DNA from: AP-15 sp963712825
GTDB taxonomy: Bacteria; Pseudomonadota; Alphaproteobacteria; ATCC43930; CGMCC-115725
Assembly (NCBI GenBank): GCA_963712825.1
Contig: CAVQJP010000023.1
Location: 124,001 to 188,000 of the forward strand
Length of the DNA: 64,000 nt
Direction: 5' to 3'
Below, in pieces: positions 60,818-64,000 of the stretch (positions within the stretch are counted from its first letter, which is position 1; each line of letters begins with the position of its first letter). The notes under the pieces were generated by a model. That model had not been told where the DNA came from. It worked only from the letters and a program-made list of their open reading frames with translations, and did no database searches. The position numbers and the translations under genes were made by a program.

Positions 60818-61774
60818 ATGATGCGCGCGTTCGTGTTCCCGGGTCAGGGCTCGCAGGCGGTCGGCATGGGGCACAGCCTCGCCGCTGCCTTTCCCGCCGC
60901 CCGCCTTTTGTTCGACGAAGTCGACGAGGCGCTGGCGCAGCCATTGTCGCGGCTGATGTTCGAGGGTCCCGAGAGCGAGCTGACCTTGACCGAGAACGCG
61001 CAGCCGGCGCTGATGGCGGCGAGCCTCGCGGTTGTCCGCGTCCTCGAAGCCGAAGGCGGCTTCGACATCGGCCGGCACGCGGCTTTTGTCGCCGGCCATT
61101 CGCTCGGCGAGTACTCGGCGCTGGCGGCGGCGGGGGCGCTCGCCGTCGGCGACGCGGCGCGGCTGCTGAAGCGGCGCGGGCGGGCGATGCAGCGCGCCGT
61201 GCCGGTCGGCTGCGGGGCGATGGCGGCGCTGCTCGGGCTCGACGCCGAAACCGCCCGGACCGTGGCCGCCGAGGCGGCCTGCGCCGGCATCGACCACGAC
61301 GAGGTTTGCACGCTGGCTAACGACAACGCGCCCGGCCAGGCGGTCGTCAGCGGTCACCGCAGCGCGGTTGAGCGCGCGATCGCGATTGCCCGCGGGCACG
61401 GCGCCCGGCGTTCGGTCATGCTGCCGGTCAGCGCGCCGTTCCACTCGCCGCTGCTGGCGTCCGCAGCCGATGTAATGGCCGAGGCGCTCGCGGGCGTTGC
61501 GCTGCGCGCGCCGAGGGTGCCGCTCGTTGCCAATGTCACCGCCCGTCCGGTGGAAGACCCCGCCGAGATCAAGCGCCTGCTGGTCCAGCAGGTGACCGCC
61601 GTCGTGCGCTGGCGCGAGAGCATGCTGTTTGTCGCCGATGCCGGAGTCGAGGAGGTCGTAGAGCTCGGCGCCGGCCGGGTGCTCGCCGGGCTCGTCAAAC
61701 GCATCGCCCCCAATGTCGCGACGCGCTCGGTCGCTGCCCCCGCCGATGTCGAGGCGTTGGCCGCGGCGTTGTGA
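60818..61774 (+). CDS. fabD: Malonyl-CoA-acyl carrier protein transacylase
   Basis: Loads malonate onto ACP. 318 residues. FVFPGQGSQAVGMG at the N-terminus, catalytic serine in AGHSLGEYSAL, and the His-containing block VSAPFHSPLL. ATG 60818 is used; GTG 60809 is possible. First gene of fabD-fabG-acpP-fabF, divergent from rpsF. Confidence 0.93.
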   Translation: MMRAFVFPGQGSQAVGMGHSLAAAFPAARLLFDEVDEALAQPLSRLMFEGPESELTLTENAQPALMAASLAVVRVLEAEGGFDIGRHAAFVAGHSLGEYSALAAAGALAVGDAARLLKRRGRAMQRAVPVGCGAMAALLGLDAETARTVAAEAACAGIDHDEVCTLANDNAPGQAVVSGHRSAVERAIAIARGHGARRSVMLPVSAPFHSPLLASAADVMAEALAGVALRAPRVPLVANVTARPVEDPAEIKRLLVQQVTAVVRWRESMLFVADAGVEEVVELGAGRVLAGLVKRIAPNVATRSVAAPADVEALAAAL

Positions 61775-61831
61775 CCGCGGCGTTTTAAGACGCGCTGCTG
61801 CCGGGCAACCCAAAAGCTATCGGTATAGGGG

Positions 61832-62569
61832 ATGTTCGACCTGACCGGGCAGACCGCGCTGGTGACCGGAGCCTCGGGCGGGATCGGCGGCGCCGTCGCC
61901 CGCGCGTTGCACGCCCAAGGCGCCGAAATCATGTTGGCCGGGACGCGCCGCGCGGTGCTGGAGGCGCTTGCCGGCGAGCTTGGCGCAGGCGCGCATGTCG
62001 GCGTCGCCGACCTCGCCGAGCCCGCCGCCGCCGACAGCCTCGTCAAAGCGGCCGAGACGGCGATGGGGCGTGTCGACATCCTGGTCAACAACGCCGGTTT
62101 CGCCCGCGACGGGCTGGTGCTGCGGATGAAGGACGAAGACTGGCAGGCGGTGCTCGATGTCGACCTGACCGCGGCCTTTCGCCTGACCCGTGCCGTGTTG
62201 CGCGGCATGGTGCGGCGGCGCCACGGCCGAGTCGTCGGCGTGACCTCGGTCGTCGCCGTGACCGGCAATCCCGGCCAGGCCAATTACGCCGCGGCCAAGG
62301 CGGCGATGATCGGCATGTCGAAATCGGTCGCGGCCGAGGTCGCCAGCCGCGGCGTCACGGTCAATTGCGTGGCGCCGGGTTTTGTCGAGACCGCGATGAC
62401 CGCCAAATTATCGGCGGAGCAGCGCGCCCGGCTCGGTGCGGCGATTCCCTGCGGACGGTTTGGCGTCCCGGCCGACGTCGCCGCCGCGATCGTCTATCTG
62501 GCGAGCGCCGAGGCCGCCTACGTCACCGGACAAATCTTGCACGTCAACGGCGGCATGGCCATGGTATAG
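61832..62569 (+). CDS. fabG: 3-Oxoacyl-ACP reductase
   Basis: NADPH-dependent reduction of 3-ketoacyl-ACP. 245 residues, classical SDR: TGASGGIGGAVARAL, NNAGFARDG, catalytic Ser and Y-x3-K in NYAAAKAAMIG, and CVAPGFVETAMT. Starts 57 bases after fabD. Confidence 0.94.
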   Translation: MFDLTGQTALVTGASGGIGGAVARALHAQGAEIMLAGTRRAVLEALAGELGAGAHVGVADLAEPAAADSLVKAAETAMGRVDILVNNAGFARDGLVLRMKDEDWQAVLDVDLTAAFRLTRAVLRGMVRRRHGRVVGVTSVVAVTGNPGQANYAAAKAAMIGMSKSVAAEVASRGVTVNCVAPGFVETAMTAKLSAEQRARLGAAIPCGRFGVPADVAAAIVYLASAEAAYVTGQILHVNGGMAMV

Positions 62570-62734
62570 GGCCGCGCCCGGCACACCGATCAGCGCAATT
62601 GGCACCGCTGGAGAAATCATGGTATGTGACCGGCGCCTTGATCGCGGCCCCCGACGACGACAGGATGACGGCGGATGGCGCCCGGCTTTGTGTGTCGAAC
62701 CCAATTTCACGCCAGCCACTGAGGGGAACAACGA

Positions 62735-62968
62735 ATGAGCGATGTCGCCGAGCGGGTCAGAAAGATCGTCGTCGAGCATTTGGGCGTCGACGAGTCGAAG
62801 GTGACCGAGAACGCCAGCTTCATCGACGATCTCGGCGCCGACAGTCTCGACACGGTCGAGCTGGTGATGGCCTTTGAAGAAGAGTTCGGCTGCGAAATCC
62901 CGGACGACGCCGCCGAAAAGATCGTGACCGTCAAGGATGCGGTCAGCTTTATCGAGTCGCACAGCTGA
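62735..62968 (+). CDS. acpP: Acyl carrier protein
   Basis: 77 residues, acidic, with the phosphopantetheine site GADSLDTVELVMAFEEEFG. AGGGGAA lies just before the ATG. The 165-base gap after fabG holds no recognisable element. Confidence 0.96.
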   Translation: MSDVAERVRKIVVEHLGVDESKVTENASFIDDLGADSLDTVELVMAFEEEFGCEIPDDAAEKIVTVKDAVSFIESHS

Positions 62969-63059
62969 GGCCCGCCGGCTCTGCCCGCCGCGACAGCGGA
63001 CCGGGCATCGGGTGCCGCGACGTTGACATGTTCCCGATGCGGTCGTTTGTGAGAATGCG

Positions 63060-64000
63060 ATGCGGCGCGTCGTCGTAACCGGCATGGGGCTGGTGACGCC
63101 CCTCGGCATCGGGCTCGAGCGCAACTGGCATCGTCTGCTTTCGGGTGCGTCCGGGGTCAGCGCGATCCAGTCGTTCGACGTCTCCGATCTGCCGGCGCGG
63201 ATCGCCGCACAGGTGCCGCGCGGCGACACCGGCTCGGGCCTCTTTAACGCCGACGACTGGGTCCCGCCCAAGGACCAGCGCAAGATGGACGGGTTTATCG
63301 TCTTTGCGCTCGCCGCCGCCGCCCAGGCCGTCGAGGACGCCGACTGGCTGCCGCAGGACGAGGAGGCGCGCGAGCGCACCGGCGTCATGATCGGCTCCGG
63401 CATCGGCGGGCTGTCCGGGATCACCGAGGGGGCGTTGACCCTGCACGAGCGCGGCCCGCGCCGGGTCTCGCCGTTCTTCATCCCGGCCAACCTGATCAAT
63501 CTCGCCTCCGGCCACGTCTCGATCCGCTATGGGTTCAGCGGACCCAACCACGCGGTCGTCACGGCCTGCTCCAGCGGCGCGCACGCGATCGGCGACGCGG
63601 CCCGGCTGATCATGCTCGACGACGCCGACGTCATGGTGTGCGGCGGCACCGAGGCGGCGATCTGCCGGCTGGGGATCGCCGGTTTTGCCGCGGCGCGGGC
63701 ATTGTCGACCGGCTTCAACGACGACCCGCCGCGCGCCTCGCGGCCATGGGACCAGGGCCGCGACGGCTTTGTGATGGGCGAGGGCGCCGGTATCCTCATC
63801 CTCGAAGAGATCGAGCACGCCCGCCGCCGCGGCGCCAAAATCTATGCCGAGATCATCGGCTACGGCATGTCGGGCGACGCCTATCACCTGACCGCGCCCG
63901 CCGAGGACGGCAACGGCGCCTTCCGCTCGATGCGCAACGCGCTGCGGCGCGCCGGCATCCCGCCCGAGGCGATCGACTACATCAACGCGCACGGCACCTC
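63060..64000 (+). CDS. fabF: 3-Oxoacyl-ACP synthase II (partial, runs off the window)
   Basis: Condensing enzyme of fatty-acid elongation. 313 residues are visible from MRRVVVTGMGLVTPLGIGL. The active-site Cys lies in VVTACSSGAHAIG, and the first catalytic His region INAHGT is just reached at the window end. The C-terminus is missing only because the window stops. Confidence 0.94.
   Translation, partial: MRRVVVTGMGLVTPLGIGLERNWHRLLSGASGVSAIQSFDVSDLPARIAAQVPRGDTGSGLFNADDWVPPKDQRKMDGFIVFALAAAAQAVEDADWLPQDEEARERTGVMIGSGIGGLSGITEGALTLHERGPRRVSPFFIPANLINLASGHVSIRYGFSGPNHAVVTACSSGAHAIGDAARLIMLDDADVMVCGGTEAAICRLGIAGFAAARALSTGFNDDPPRASRPWDQGRDGFVMGEGAGILILEEIEHARRRGAKIYAEIIGYGMSGDAYHLTAPAEDGNGAFRSMRNALRRAGIPPEAIDYINAHGT

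Overview
The window is about 64 kb of GC-rich chromosome from an alphaproteobacterium, most likely in or near the Hyphomicrobiales (Rhizobiales). The evidence is the set of conserved gene orders (psd-pssA; rpsF-rpsR-DUF2232-rplI ahead of dnaB; fabD-fabG-acpP-fabF; efp-suhB-MotA-like-OmpA), a DUF1127 protein, a PAS_5-type protein, and families of short palindromic repeats typical of this group. I see no rRNA, tRNA, insertion sequence or CRISPR array. The genus cannot be fixed from the sequence alone.

Layout. 1-300: dispersed repeats. 299-6765: two large membrane proteins (BatA/DUF4159 type and its partner), then phosphatidylethanolamine synthesis (psd, pssA). 6869-9252: a cupin, a class II CPD photolyase and a small protein. 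9377-14450: an accessory island with an AT-rich left flank, a DNA methyltransferase, a convergent GHKL-type ATPase (one frameshift near its start) and a small conserved protein; this is a candidate modification or defence module. 14531-19687: a tandem glycine riboswitch followed by gcvT-gcvH-gcvPA-gcvPB. 19876-22300: NHL-repeat protein, thiE, PEBP-family protein. 22421-29631: epmA divergent from efp, then suhB, a MotA-like/OmpA-like motor-type pair, an unknown gene and a myo-inositol-phosphate synthase. 29606-43956: fourteen minus-strand genes, nearly all joined by ATGA/GTGA overlaps. They encode an epimerase, a B12-binding radical SAM protein, six glycosyltransferases (four of them tandem paralogues), a nucleotidyltransferase, a glycosidase-like protein, a PIG-L deacetylase, a GNAT acyltransferase and two methyltransferases. 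44168-51688: MFS permease, GT9-like protein, unknown proteins, PAS_5 protein, LDH2-type dehydrogenase, GFA-family protein. 51766-60638: aminopeptidase P, DUF1127, prmA, dnaB, cfa, rplI, DUF2232, rpsR, rpsF. 60818-end: fabD, fabG, acpP and the start of fabF.

How the genes fit together. The large minus-strand block is one transcription unit that should build and tailor an unidentified oligosaccharide or glycolipid. Sugar activation (nucleotidyltransferase, epimerase), assembly (glycosyltransferases), trimming (glycosidase, deacetylase) and decoration (acyl- and methyltransferases, radical SAM) are all present. ino1 and suhB nearby could supply myo-inositol. The glycine cleavage operon is under glycine control through its leader RNA. 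The ribosomal and fatty-acid blocks face away from each other across a divergent promoter region near 60.7 kb.

Main points for follow-up: the GHKL-ATPase/methyltransferase island; a glycosidase whose TIM-barrel halves appear circularly permuted; four neighbouring paralogous glycosyltransferases; a repeat-like insertion inside the second glycine aptamer; a palindromic repeat inside the epmA reading frame; and four single-base frameshifts that may be sequencing errors in short homopolymers or genuine lesions.
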